Below, piece by piece: positions 8,993-17,990 of a stretch of DNA of 64,000 bases; position 1 is the first letter of the stretch; each line of letters starts with the position of its first letter. The notes below the pieces were generated by a model. That model saw nothing but the letters and a program-made list of their open reading frames with translations. It ran no database searches and was not told the DNA's origin. The position numbers and the translations under genes were made by a program. Origin of the DNA: Chryseobacterium sp. KACC 21268 (GTDB lineage Bacteria > Bacteroidota > Bacteroidia > Flavobacteriales > Weeksellaceae); the NCBI GenBank assembly GCA_028736075.1, contig CP117875.1, positions 3,534,001-3,598,000 on the forward strand. The letters are read 5' to 3'.

Positions 8993-11764
8993 TTAAAATT
9001 GAAAGTTTAACCCTAATGAGTAAATTTTTGGTCTTTGATAAAATCCATTATCAATATTTCCAAATATTTCCGGATCAACACCTTTATAGTCTGTAATGAC
9101 AAAAACGTTTTGAGCCATTCCAAAAACTTTTAAGTTACTGCCCTTATTAAAAATATCTCCGAAATTATAACCTAATGTCAAGTTATCCATTCTGATAAAT
9201 GAAGCATCTTCCACAAATATATCACTCCAGAATTGTGGCGTTTTAAAACCATATTCTACTGCAGTACTTGAAATATTCTGCATAAAATCGTTAGTAGTGA
9301 TACTCTGAACATTAGATTGAGAAGCAAAATTGTTATAAACGTAGTTTCCTACAACTGCTCGTAGAGAAGTGGAAAGATCCCAGTTTTTATATTTGAATTT
9401 TGTAGAAAACCCGAAAGTTGCATCTGGTGTAGTTGATTTATACAGATACTTATCGTCTGTTGTTATTTTACCATCGCCGTTTCTATCTACATAAACACCT
9501 TCCAATGGTTTTCCATTAGCTCCATATGCTTGCTGGTAAACATAAAAACTATTAGGTGTATAACCAACAACATTTGCCTGAACAGTATTTCCAATACCTC
9601 CAGAAATAGTTGAACCCGTCGGCATAATAGTACCTGGCGCAACATCAGTAAATTCTGTAATTTTTGGATTATAGTGTGCTACGTTAAAACTGAAATCCCA
9701 AGTAAAGTCCTGTGTTTTTATTGGATTGATATTAATTAAAAATTCAACACCATCTGTTTCCAATGTTCCTATATTCTTAATATTTCTATTCGAGAATTCT
9801 CCTGCCGGAACATAGATACTGGCTTGCAAATCCTTTGTATTCTTTTTGAACCAATCAATGGATCCAGTGATCCTATTGTTCCAGAATCCAAAGTCCAATC
9901 CTGCATTGACTGTTGCAGTTGTCTCCCATTTTAAGTTAGGATTATACTGTCCAGGACGATACATTTGATAGAATTGTTCTGCAAATCCGTAAGATGCTGA
10001 AACTTGTGAATAGTTATAAGCTGGAAAAGAGTTGTACCAGCTTCCAACTTCAGAATTTCCAGTTTCTCCCCATCCTGCTCTCAATTTCAAATCAGAGATG
10101 AAATTAGAATCTTTCAGGAAATTTTCATTTTTAATTTTCCAAGCTCCCGACGCAGCTATGAAAGTACCCCACATATTATCAAGATCATCCGTTCCGTTAT
10201 AAAATCTGGAAGTTGCATCTCTTCTAATGGATCCTGTTAATATATATTTATCCGCAATTGTAAAAATACCTCTACCATAAAAACTTAGCATTACAAGCTG
10301 TCTTTCAAAATCATTTGACGGTGTAACCACTTTATCTGGATTACCGTAGTAAGTAGTCGCTGCAGGGGTCGCATCATGAAACTTCTGATAAGAATATCCG
10401 GCCATTAAATCTACTTTTGTATCGATAGCTGATATCTCTTTGATATAGTTCAAATATGTTTCTAAGAGTTTGTTGGATTTTTCCTGAGAATAATCTCTTC
10501 GACTACTAAAGTTTTGAGATCTTACCACGCCACCATAATTAGGTAATTCTGTAACAGCACCGGTTCCTTTTTGATAGTCGTATCCGCCATTTACATTTAG
10601 ATGTAAATCTGGTAAAAAATGAAATTTATAATCTAATTGTAATCCACCAATTGCTCTGAAAACAGTAGAAACATCTCTTCTCCCATACAGCGACGCAAGT
10701 GGGTTCAGAGTTCCATTAACGTTCATTGCATCTGTAAAAACACCGTCAGATGTTGGCAAGTACCACTCCCAATAATTATTTACTCTATTTCCTCTTGTAG
10801 AATAGTCATAGATAGACTGTGTAGGATCCATTTGCTGTGCAGCACCAATCACACCCGCATTGAAACGGTTTTCTGTCATTGACCCTTTGAAACTGGCATT
10901 CACACTTAGGTGATTTTCAAATAATTTTGGAGTCAAATTCAAACCTACTGAGGTTCTTCTGAACTCGTTCGTTTTTACAATACCATTTTGCTCGGTGTAA
11001 CCAAGAGACAATCTATAAGGTAATTTTTTAATACCCCCAGACAATGAAACATTGTTATCCGTTCCCCAAGCAGCTTGATAAATCTGATCCTGCCAATTGG
11101 TATTAGAAGTTCCCAACATATTCTTGTACTTCTGCTGAGTTGCATTTTCCAAAACATATTTTCTGAACTCGTCAGCGGTCAACACATCCTGATTAGCCAT
11201 TTTTGTAGATACAGAAGCTGTCGTAGAAAAATTAACTTTTAATTTCCCTGCTGAGCCTTTTTTTGTGGTAATTAAAATGACACCATTGGAAGCTCTGTTA
11301 CCATAGATAGCTGCTGCAGAAGCATCTTTAAGGACATCAAAAGACTCGATATCATTTGGATTGATTAGAGCCAATGCATTAGATGCTCCTGAGATACCAC
11401 TAAAGTCCATCGGGATTCCGTCAATTACAATTAGTGGATCGTTGGTAGCTGATAAAGAAGCCCCACCCCTAATTCTAATTGTTGCACCAGATCCAGGATT
11501 ACCTCCATTACCTGTTACTGTAACGCCAGGCGCTTTACCTACAATCAATTGATCTGCTGATGTAGAACCACCATTAAAATCTTTTGAAGTAATCGAAGCA
11601 ATAGATCCTGTAAGATCTTCTTTCTTCTGCTTACCGTAACCAATCAGCACAACCTGCTCGATCTCGGTTTCTTTTTTCACCGTATCCGTGGTTTGTTGCG
11701 CATGTAACATTGATCCGAGCAATAGAAATGCAGGAGCAATTTTTAATACATTATAGTTTCTCAC
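8993..11764 (-). CDS. susC: SusC/RagA TonB-linked outer membrane protein
   Basis: TonB-dependent importer of 923 residues. A signal peptide (residues 1-22, ending HAQ) is followed almost at once by the SusC plug motif EIEQVVLIGYGKQKKEDLTGSI, with GGASLSATNDPLIVIDGIP and SFDVLKDASAAAIYGNRASNGVILITTKKG further on. The C-terminus (YSLGLNFQF) ends the barrel with an aromatic residue. It lacks the roughly 80-residue carboxypeptidase-regulatory-like domain found before the plug in many SusC proteins, so it is shorter than the common 1000 residues. The only sensible start is GTG at 11764; no in-frame ATG precedes the signal peptide. Confidence 0.94.
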   Translation of the reverse strand: MRNYNVLKIAPAFLLLGSMLHAQQTTDTVKKETEIEQVVLIGYGKQKKEDLTGSIASITSKDFNGGSTSADQLIVGKAPGVTVTGNGGNPGSGATIRIRGGASLSATNDPLIVIDGIPMDFSGISGASNALALINPNDIESFDVLKDASAAAIYGNRASNGVILITTKKGSAGKLKVNFSTTASVSTKMANQDVLTADEFRKYVLENATQQKYKNMLGTSNTNWQDQIYQAAWGTDNNVSLSGGIKKLPYRLSLGYTEQNGIVKTNEFRRTSVGLNLTPKLFENHLSVNASFKGSMTENRFNAGVIGAAQQMDPTQSIYDYSTRGNRVNNYWEWYLPTSDGVFTDAMNVNGTLNPLASLYGRRDVSTVFRAIGGLQLDYKFHFLPDLHLNVNGGYDYQKGTGAVTELPNYGGVVRSQNFSSRRDYSQEKSNKLLETYLNYIKEISAIDTKVDLMAGYSYQKFHDATPAATTYYGNPDKVVTPSNDFERQLVMLSFYGRGIFTIADKYILTGSIRRDATSRFYNGTDDLDNMWGTFIAASGAWKIKNENFLKDSNFISDLKLRAGWGETGNSEVGSWYNSFPAYNYSQVSASYGFAEQFYQMYRPGQYNPNLKWETTATVNAGLDFGFWNNRITGSIDWFKKNTKDLQASIYVPAGEFSNRNIKNIGTLETDGVEFLININPIKTQDFTWDFSFNVAHYNPKITEFTDVAPGTIMPTGSTISGGIGNTVQANVVGYTPNSFYVYQQAYGANGKPLEGVYVDRNGDGKITTDDKYLYKSTTPDATFGFSTKFKYKNWDLSTSLRAVVGNYVYNNFASQSNVQSITTNDFMQNISSTAVEYGFKTPQFWSDIFVEDASFIRMDNLTLGYNFGDIFNKGSNLKVFGMAQNVFVITDYKGVDPEIFGNIDNGFYQRPKIYSLGLNFQF

Positions 11765-11778
11765 AAAAAATAAATTTT

Positions 11779-11792
11779 TAAGGTTTATATTA
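11779..11792 (-). promoter_or_regulatory. Leader motif before susC
   Basis: TAAGGTTTATATTA lies 15 nt upstream of the GTG start. It matches the motif before the GH13 gene at 13 of 14 positions. Confidence 0.4.
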
Positions 11793-12174
11793 TTTTCAAA
11801 TTTGTTTCAGAATCACACCTGATCCTGTTTCGCAATTTATAAAAAAAACAACATTCTGTTAAAATATTTTTAAAATTCTTATTATCAAGCATTATTATAC
11901 AATCAAAACAGAATTAGAACGCTTTTAATAATTTAAAAATCAACAAGTTAAATGTTTTAACAGAATTTTAAAGAATGTGAAATTTTAACATTTTTTCAAA
12001 CGCTTGTTTAACGTTTTCTTCTCCTAAATTAACCATTATTAATCCTATATTAATGAAAAATGAAATTAAAATCAACAAATGTTAAAATTTTAATTATTGA
12101 TATTCAAAGACTTTTTAACATTCGTCATCAAATTAATAATATTAAAAGGCCTCCTCTATTTAAACGGAAAATCG

Positions 12175-12182
12175 TATTTTTG
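12175..12182 (+). promoter_or_regulatory. metG -7 promoter box
   Basis: TATTTTTG fits the Bacteroidota -7 consensus TAnnTTTG exactly and lies 21 nt before the metG ATG. No convincing -33 TTTG is seen at the usual distance. Confidence 0.65.
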
Positions 12183-12203
12183 CAAATCTAATTTCAGATT
12201 ATA

Positions 12204-14237
12204 ATGTCAGACAGAAAATTGATTACGGCAGCGTTGCCTTATGCAAACGGACCGGTTCATATAGGGCATTTGGCGGGTGTTTACGTTCCTGCAGATGTCT
12301 ATGCAAGATTCCAGAGAAGATTAGGAAAAGATGTGGCTTTTATTTGCGGAAGCGATGAGCACGGGATTCCGATCACCATTCGTGCAAAAAAAGAAGGTGT
12401 CACGCCTCAAGATATTGTGGACAAATACCATGGGATCATCAAACAATCTTTTGCTGATCTTGGAATTTCTTTTGACGAATATTCCAGAACAACATCTCCG
12501 AAACATTACGATGTAAGTCAAGATTTTTTCAAGACACTATATAATAAGGACAAATTCACGGAAGAAGTTTCCGAACAATACTTTGACGAGCAGGCCAATG
12601 AGTTTTTAGCGGACCGATATATCGTTGGAACTTGCCCAAATTGTGGCAATGAAAATGCGTACGGCGATCAATGTGAAAAATGCGGTTCTACCCTTTCGCC
12701 TTCAGAGTTGATCAATCCGAAATCAATGTTGAGTGGCAATGTTCCAATTCTTAAAGAAACCAAAAACTGGTATTTGCCTTTGAATGAGTACGAAGATTTC
12801 CTGAATTCTTGGATCATACAAGGCCACCACGACGATTGGAAAACCAACGTTTACGGACAAGTGAAATCTTGGCTTAATGATGGCTTGAAACCACGAGCAA
12901 TGACGCGCGACCTCAACTGGGGCGTTCCAGTTCCATTGCCAAATGCGGAAGGAAAAGTGCTTTATGTTTGGTTTGATGCGCCAATTGGTTACATCTCTTT
13001 CACTCAGGAATGGGCGGAAAAAACCGGCAAAAACTGGAAAGACTACTGGCAAAGTCCAGAATCTGATTTGATTCACTTCATCGGAAAGGACAATATTGTT
13101 TTCCATTGCATCATTTTCCCAGCGATGATGAAGGCGCACGGCGATTACGTCATGCCAACCAACGTTCCGGCCTTCGAATTCTTGAACCTGGAAAATGAAA
13201 AAATATCAACTTCCCGCAACTGGGCAGTTTGGGCGCACGAATATGTAGAAGAATTCCCAGGACAGCAGGATGTTTTAAGATATGCTTTACTTTCATCCGC
13301 TCCGGAAACTAAGGATAACAACTTTACCTGGAAAGATTTCCAGACCAAGAACAATTCTGAATTGGTGGGAATTTTCGGTAACTTTATAAATAGAGTTGCT
13401 GTTTTGATCCATAAATATTACGACGGCGTAGTTCCCGCAGGAAATGAAAACGCAGAAGAATTAGTTGAAATCAAAAGAGCTGCGGCAGAAATTGCCCAAT
13501 ATCTGGAAAACTTCGAATTCCGAAATTCTTTGACTGCGTTGATGAACTTGGCGAGATTCGGAAATCAATATCTTCAGATTGAAGAACCTTGGAAAACCAT
13601 CAAGGACAATCCTGAGAAAGCAGCACATTCATTATTTATCGGGGCGCAAATTGCGGTAGCTTTGGCTCAATTGTCAGAACCATTTATGCCATTTAGCTCA
13701 GAGAAATTATTGAAAATGTTCAATGTTGAAAAACTGAATTGGGAAGATATTGAAACCAAAAATATTTTGATCGAAACGGGACATCAAATCAATGAAGCCT
13801 CTCTTCTGTTCTCAAAAATCGAAGATGAAACCATTGAGTTCCAAATCCAGAAACTTGAAAACACAAAGCAATCCAACAAGAAAACAAACCCCAACGCCAA
13901 CCCAATGAAAGACGAAATCCAATTTGATGATTTTTCTAAAATCGACCTTAGAACTGCGACCATTCTAACAGCAGAGAAAGTAGAAAAAGCAGATAAACTT
14001 CTGAAATTTACAGTTGACACTGGTGTTGATGTAAGAACAGTAGTTTCCGGCGTTGCAGAAAGTTTTTCTCCAGAAGAGTTGGTTGGAAAGCAAGTGATGA
14101 TTTTATTGAATCTTGCACCAAGAAAAATCCGCGGCATAGAATCTCAGGGAATGTTCTTGTTAACAACAAAATCAGACGGAAAATTGACTTTCGTAACACC
14201 TGACGAAACTGTAGGAAACGGAATTGAAATAGGATAA
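12204..14237 (+). CDS. metG: Methionine--tRNA ligase
   Basis: Cytoplasmic methionyl-tRNA synthetase of 677 residues. The class I signature YANGPVHIGHLAG is at residues 13-25, and the second ATP motif is KISTS (332-336), the usual variant of KMSKS. Four cysteines in CPNC and CEKC (about 144-161) form the zinc knuckle. After the anticodon-binding helical domain, an appended EMAPII/Trbp-type tRNA-binding domain starts near residue 573 (FDDFSKIDLRTATI) and includes IRGIESQGMFL, as in the longer dimeric MetG type. It has its own promoter box and a strong terminator 26 bp after the stop. Confidence 0.98.
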   Translation: MSDRKLITAALPYANGPVHIGHLAGVYVPADVYARFQRRLGKDVAFICGSDEHGIPITIRAKKEGVTPQDIVDKYHGIIKQSFADLGISFDEYSRTTSPKHYDVSQDFFKTLYNKDKFTEEVSEQYFDEQANEFLADRYIVGTCPNCGNENAYGDQCEKCGSTLSPSELINPKSMLSGNVPILKETKNWYLPLNEYEDFLNSWIIQGHHDDWKTNVYGQVKSWLNDGLKPRAMTRDLNWGVPVPLPNAEGKVLYVWFDAPIGYISFTQEWAEKTGKNWKDYWQSPESDLIHFIGKDNIVFHCIIFPAMMKAHGDYVMPTNVPAFEFLNLENEKISTSRNWAVWAHEYVEEFPGQQDVLRYALLSSAPETKDNNFTWKDFQTKNNSELVGIFGNFINRVAVLIHKYYDGVVPAGNENAEELVEIKRAAAEIAQYLENFEFRNSLTALMNLARFGNQYLQIEEPWKTIKDNPEKAAHSLFIGAQIAVALAQLSEPFMPFSSEKLLKMFNVEKLNWEDIETKNILIETGHQINEASLLFSKIEDETIEFQIQKLENTKQSNKKTNPNANPMKDEIQFDDFSKIDLRTATILTAEKVEKADKLLKFTVDTGVDVRTVVSGVAESFSPEELVGKQVMILLNLAPRKIRGIESQGMFLLTTKSDGKLTFVTPDETVGNGIEIG

Positions 14238-14262
14238 AATTAAATTTTTACTGAATAAATTA

Positions 14263-14300
14263 AAAAGATCTTTTAGAATTACTAAAAGATCTTTTTTTTT
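14263..14300 (+). terminator. metG terminator
   Basis: A 14-bp perfect stem, AAAAGATCTTTTAG with CTAAAAGATCTTTT around a 5-nt loop, is followed by a T run. Confidence 0.92.
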
Positions 14301-14342
14301 CGCACAATTATTGCTGTCGTTTTTAGAAATAACAAACAATCT

Positions 14343-15197
14343 ATGCGAAATTTGTATTTATTAATTATAATTCTTTTTATTTCTTGCGGAAAACAAGATC
14401 ATTATAATAAGGCAGTTTCTGTGGATGCTTCTTTGGTTTCTATAATTGATGAAAAAGAAGTGGATAAGCAATCTCCGCCACCAAATAGTATTTCAGAAAA
14501 ATCTGTTTCTCCATCTGCACCTCAATCAACATCAAGCAAAATCATCAAGAACGGAAGAATCGAAATAGAAGTTGGCGACATTGGTAAGTCTCAAAAAATA
14601 ATTTCAGAAAATCTTAAAAAAAATAATGCCTACAAACAAGGGGAATTTTTCAGCAACAGCGAAGATCAGGAAATGCTGAAAATGACAATCAGAGTTCCAA
14701 ATCAAAATTTTGATAACCTTCTGCAATCTATGGATCAAGGCCTTGGCAATGTTATTTCGAAAAATATAGGCACAGACGACGTTACAGAAGAATATACTGA
14801 TGTTTCTATCAGGCTTGAAAACAAATTAACTTATTTAGAAAAATACCGTGATCTCTTGAAAAAAAGCAATTCTACAAAAGACATCCTTGAAATACAAGAG
14901 AACATCCGTGCATTGGAAGAGGAAATAGAATCATCAAAAGGAAGATTGAAATTTATTGATGACAAAGTAAAATACAGCACTATTGAATTGACTTTAATCA
15001 AAAATAAACCAAGAGATTCTGTGACTTCAAAGATTGGATTCGGAAGTCAGTTTGCAGATTCGGTTGCTGCCGGATGGAATAATTTTATAGGATTTGTTCT
15101 GGGATTGATTTCATATTGGCCATTTTTATTAATCATACCAATCCTGATCATCCTATTCAGAAAATGGAGAAAGCGAAAAGTACAATCTCCAAAATAA
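14343..15197 (+). CDS. DUF4349 domain lipoprotein
   Basis: Envelope protein of 284 residues and unknown function. The signal peptide ends in a lipobox (ILFISC, Cys15). Residues about 60-230 form the DUF4349 domain: IIKNGRIEIEVGD, TIRVPNQNFDNLLQSM, then a long coiled coil (VSIRLENKLTYLEKYRDLL to LEEEIESSKGRL), ending VKYSTIELTL. A C-terminal transmembrane helix (about 253-273) followed by a basic tail (RKWRKRKVQ) is typical of the family, giving a protein anchored at both ends. It is a single gene, flanked by a metG terminator and a bidirectional terminator. Confidence 0.9.
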   Translation: MRNLYLLIIILFISCGKQDHYNKAVSVDASLVSIIDEKEVDKQSPPPNSISEKSVSPSAPQSTSSKIIKNGRIEIEVGDIGKSQKIISENLKKNNAYKQGEFFSNSEDQEMLKMTIRVPNQNFDNLLQSMDQGLGNVISKNIGTDDVTEEYTDVSIRLENKLTYLEKYRDLLKKSNSTKDILEIQENIRALEEEIESSKGRLKFIDDKVKYSTIELTLIKNKPRDSVTSKIGFGSQFADSVAAGWNNFIGFVLGLISYWPFLLIIPILIILFRKWRKRKVQSPK

Positions 15198-15208
15198 GAT
15201 AAAAATTA

Positions 15209-15243
15209 AAATCGCTGAAGTTTCGAACCTCAGCGATTTTTTT
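15209..15243. terminator. Bidirectional terminator
   Basis: A 10-bp stem, AAATCGCTGA with TCAGCGATTT, has T runs on both strands and lies between the convergent genes ending at 15197 and 15246. Confidence 0.88.
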
Positions 15244-15245
15244 AG

Positions 15246-15509
15246 TTAATAAGGATGCGGACCAATATCTTCCGTATCTCTGGCAATCGGGACACCTTCC
15301 GGATCCAGAATCATGGCTTCCTGAATATCTGTCTCGTGAAGTGTAGAACCACTTGCAATCATCCTGTAACCATTTTCATATTCTGTAAAATAGCCGCTGG
15401 GAAATGCGTGGTAGCCATTTGGCAAAAGGACTTTTGTCTGACGCTGAAAACCCCAGCCGACAACCTTCTGATTAAGAATGTACTTTTGAAAAGCTTCATT
15501 GAAAGTCAT
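15246..15509 (-). CDS. Small hypothetical protein
   Basis: An 87-residue soluble protein with no signal peptide or membrane segment. I do not recognise a family. It is rich in Gly, Tyr and aromatic residues (GWGFQRQTKVLLPNGYHAFPSGYFTEYENGY), and its acidic C-terminal half ends RDTEDIGPHPY. It lies 24 bp downstream of the outer-membrane gene on the same strand and ends at a bidirectional terminator, so it is likely the last gene of that transcript. The coding call rests on the reading frame, its spacing and normal amino-acid composition. Confidence 0.7.
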   Translation of the reverse strand: MTFNEAFQKYILNQKVVGWGFQRQTKVLLPNGYHAFPSGYFTEYENGYRMIASGSTLHETDIQEAMILDPEGVPIARDTEDIGPHPY

Positions 15510-15533
15510 TTTTTTTTAATTTATTTAATGTTT

Positions 15534-17003
15534 TTAGAAAATATACCCCAGCGTCACTTGCAAATAACTCAGGTTCAAGCCTTTATTTTCTATTGGTAAA
15601 GAACCGGAACTTCCAATTTTTTCGCTAAACTTCGCATTATCCACGATATCATTTTTAAGTTCGATCCCCAGCAAGAAACTGGTGTAACGCACATTCAACC
15701 CCAATGTCTTAGCAAATCCAAAAGAATCTGCGCCGGATCCGGATTCGCGTTCTATCTTTGTTTCAAACTCACCAATGCCATCCACACTTTTTACATTTGC
15801 CTTATAATTACCTCCAAAACTACCGTAATAATCTGCTCTGCCAAATACATCAATAAACAAGCGAGGTGCAGGATGAAAGGAAAGCGACAAACCAGCACCG
15901 GCTGAAGCAACACCCCACAAACTGTACTTGGCGTCTTCATAATTATAATCGGAAGAAGAAAGGTCGTCCCAGCTGTATTGCATCATCGCTACATTAAAAT
16001 CCGCAGGAATCCCAATCCCAATCCAGGAGGGTAAATTTTTATTAATGAACTCTAAATTAAAAATCCCGGTAAATCCTGCACTGAAACCTGATTTAAGACC
16101 AAACTTACCAGTCGAATAAATCTGAGATTCGCCAGGATTCATTACCGCACTTACAGTTCCTGAGAGTTCTTTGGAATCTGCGTTTGTCGGCGTTACATAG
16201 CCTACTCTGAAACTAAAAAATGCGATATTTCTTTCTACTTTTAATCTTTCCGCTTCGGCAATTGCTGCCAATCTCTCACGTTCTATTCTGTCCTTTTCCT
16301 CTTGAATACGAAGATTTTCCAATCGTACTTTCTCCAGACGGTCGGTCTCAGCCTGTATCGCTTTTTTCCTGTAAGCCAAAAGATTCTGAGTTTCTGCACT
16401 GTATAAAGAGTTAGGATATTTATTAATAAAATTTTGATAACTCTCTACCGAATTTTCACTTCTCGCACGAGACCAGTCTTTGGACGTATCAGCTATTTTA
16501 TCTTCAGTTTTGTTTTTTTTGAGTAATTCACACATCTGGATAATTTTATCATAAACACCATATTTATCGTGTGCGCTGTAAAGGTCAATACTCGAAACTT
16601 TTGCCGTTTCTATCAGATTACCATCTTCGTAGGTTTGCTCTGTTGCGCTGTTTTCCGGAAATTCCAAATGGTATTTGCAGAATGATCCTTCCAAAGGAAT
16701 TATTTTTATCGATGTTACTTTTGACAAGTCAAGATCTTCAACAAGTTCCATTCTTTCCTTGCCATTCACGTTTTTATAAACCGAATTGGTAGCCAATCCA
16801 CTATTATATTGAATACTGAAATTACTCTCAGAAAAGCTGACTATGACTTTGTTCCCGTTTTCATCATAGCTTTTATCATTGGCGCTCAGCTGATAATTTG
16901 TTATACTTGTGGAGAGAGAATCCAGTTTTTCGTAAGTTACATTTTGTGCTTTTATTGCTAAAGAGACCAATAAAAGTAGTGAGGTGATGATTATATTTTT
17001 CAT
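15534..17003 (-). CDS. Secreted coiled-coil protein with outer-membrane beta-barrel
   Basis: Outer-membrane protein of 489 residues and unknown role. I prefer the ATG at 17003, because it begins a clean signal peptide (MKNIIITSLLLLVSLAIKAQ); an in-frame ATG 27 bp upstream only adds Lys and Ile residues. Residues about 20-190 form a globular periplasmic part. Residues about 205-260 are a charged coiled coil (ETDRLEKVRLENLRIQEEKDRIERERL). Residues about 265-489 alternate in beta-barrel fashion (FFSFRVGYVTP, VASAGAGLSLSFHP, FLLGIELKND) and end with Phe (VTLGYIF), the outer-membrane insertion signal. It lies 40 bp after another coiled-coil secreted protein in one transcript. Confidence 0.8.
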   Translation of the reverse strand: MKNIIITSLLLLVSLAIKAQNVTYEKLDSLSTSITNYQLSANDKSYDENGNKVIVSFSESNFSIQYNSGLATNSVYKNVNGKERMELVEDLDLSKVTSIKIIPLEGSFCKYHLEFPENSATEQTYEDGNLIETAKVSSIDLYSAHDKYGVYDKIIQMCELLKKNKTEDKIADTSKDWSRARSENSVESYQNFINKYPNSLYSAETQNLLAYRKKAIQAETDRLEKVRLENLRIQEEKDRIERERLAAIAEAERLKVERNIAFFSFRVGYVTPTNADSKELSGTVSAVMNPGESQIYSTGKFGLKSGFSAGFTGIFNLEFINKNLPSWIGIGIPADFNVAMMQYSWDDLSSSDYNYEDAKYSLWGVASAGAGLSLSFHPAPRLFIDVFGRADYYGSFGGNYKANVKSVDGIGEFETKIERESGSGADSFGFAKTLGLNVRYTSFLLGIELKNDIVDNAKFSEKIGSSGSLPIENKGLNLSYLQVTLGYIF

Positions 17004-17043
17004 ATTTTTTTTAATTTTTTTATAAATCATTTATTAAATCCCA

Positions 17044-17985
17044 TTAATATTGGGTCACCAAGTAGCCATCTGATTTTTCCAAAATATTTCCATTATAGTC
17101 TAAAATATATCGCGTATTAAACCACAATGCAACCGAAGACAGACTTACTAATCCTCCTTTGGTTCGTCTGCTTTCGTAATAATCAACATCAGCCAAAGCG
17201 GATTCTCTTGTTTTATAAAACTTTCCCCATGCAGAATTACCAATTGCATCTGCTCGTTTTCCTGTTTTTTCGATAGAATGGTTTTTATTAAAGTAAATGA
17301 CTTTATCTGCTTCATTTTCTTCGATTCCACGAAATGCAACTTTATCATTTCCATCTACAATTATACGTTGACCAGTAATATCAATTAAATAAGAGTATTT
17401 TTCATTTCCATACGTATCAACAATAAATAAATTTGACCCTTTAATCCTGCGTATATATAAGTTTTTTTCATCGAAAGGAAAAGTCATAACCTCTTCATCA
17501 TTTAGTTTAAAACCATAAACTTTTCTTTTATCATCAGCAAAAGACTCAACTTTAGACAAGTCTACATCCAAATTTTGACCTTTGACGTTTGATTTCATCA
17601 TCCCTTTAGCTGCAATTTCTTTGTAACGTCTACTCGCATTTTCGTTGGCAACTTTATCAGCCGCTTCCTTTGCTTTTTTACGTTGTTCTTCTTCTTTTGC
17701 AAGTCTCTGGTTTTCCAACTGCTTTACTTCCGCTGCTTTTTTGTCTGCTGCAATTTTGGCTTTGATAATATCTTCTCTCCTTTTATCTTCTGCATTTTTT
17801 GCAGCTTTTTCTTTATCATCTTTTGCCTGACAGGCCGGACAAGGATATTTTTCGCTGTTGAAGAACCAGCCTTTCTTATTGAGTTTGCAGTTGTAATTTG
17901 CCTGTCCCACTTTATGAGATTGTGCCGTTGCATGGTTTAAGCAAAACAGCATTATTAAGGCCGTTAATAAAATTCTTGTTTTCAT
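17044..17985 (-). CDS. Secreted protein with charged single-helix region
   Basis: Exported protein of 313 residues; family not recognised. A signal peptide (ends HATAQ, about residue 22) is followed by a small cysteine-containing segment (YNCKLNKKGWFFNSEKYPCPAC), then about 80 residues of alternating Lys/Glu/Ala that should form a long stable helix or coiled coil (about 55-130). The C-terminal half (about 140-313) looks beta-rich, with repeated short strands (YLIDITGQRIIVDGNDK, RYILDYNGNILEKSDGY). It has the same helix-rich design as the next gene downstream (15534) and is 6 bp from the preceding beta-propeller gene, so the three are probably one operon acting at the cell envelope. Confidence 0.75.
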   Translation of the reverse strand: MKTRILLTALIMLFCLNHATAQSHKVGQANYNCKLNKKGWFFNSEKYPCPACQAKDDKEKAAKNAEDKRREDIIKAKIAADKKAAEVKQLENQRLAKEEEQRKKAKEAADKVANENASRRYKEIAAKGMMKSNVKGQNLDVDLSKVESFADDKRKVYGFKLNDEEVMTFPFDEKNLYIRRIKGSNLFIVDTYGNEKYSYLIDITGQRIIVDGNDKVAFRGIEENEADKVIYFNKNHSIEKTGKRADAIGNSAWGKFYKTRESALADVDYYESRRTKGGLVSLSSVALWFNTRYILDYNGNILEKSDGYLVTQY

Positions 17986-17990
17986 AATAT

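Larger units (their letters stand above)
11765..12203. promoter_or_regulatory. Divergent AT-rich region between susC and metG, with five TTTTAACA boxes
   Basis: This 439-bp gap contains no gene. It holds the susC leader (shared motif at 11779-11792) and the metG promoter. Five copies of TTTTAACA or its complement TGTTAAAA lie at 11857, 11955, 11983, 12080 and 12113. In such AT-rich DNA one such 8-mer is unremarkable, but five in 264 bp suggests a repeated protein-binding site, probably for starch-gene control. No regulator gene for it is seen nearby. Confidence 0.45.

Noticed and set aside
12321-14199. Several minus-strand frames inside metG and in other large genes
   Set aside because: They are shadow frames of well-supported genes, with no start context or family features.
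15209-15243. TTCGAACCTC, which looks like a tRNA T-loop
   Set aside because: It is the loop of a terminator stem, and no acceptor or anticodon arms are found.
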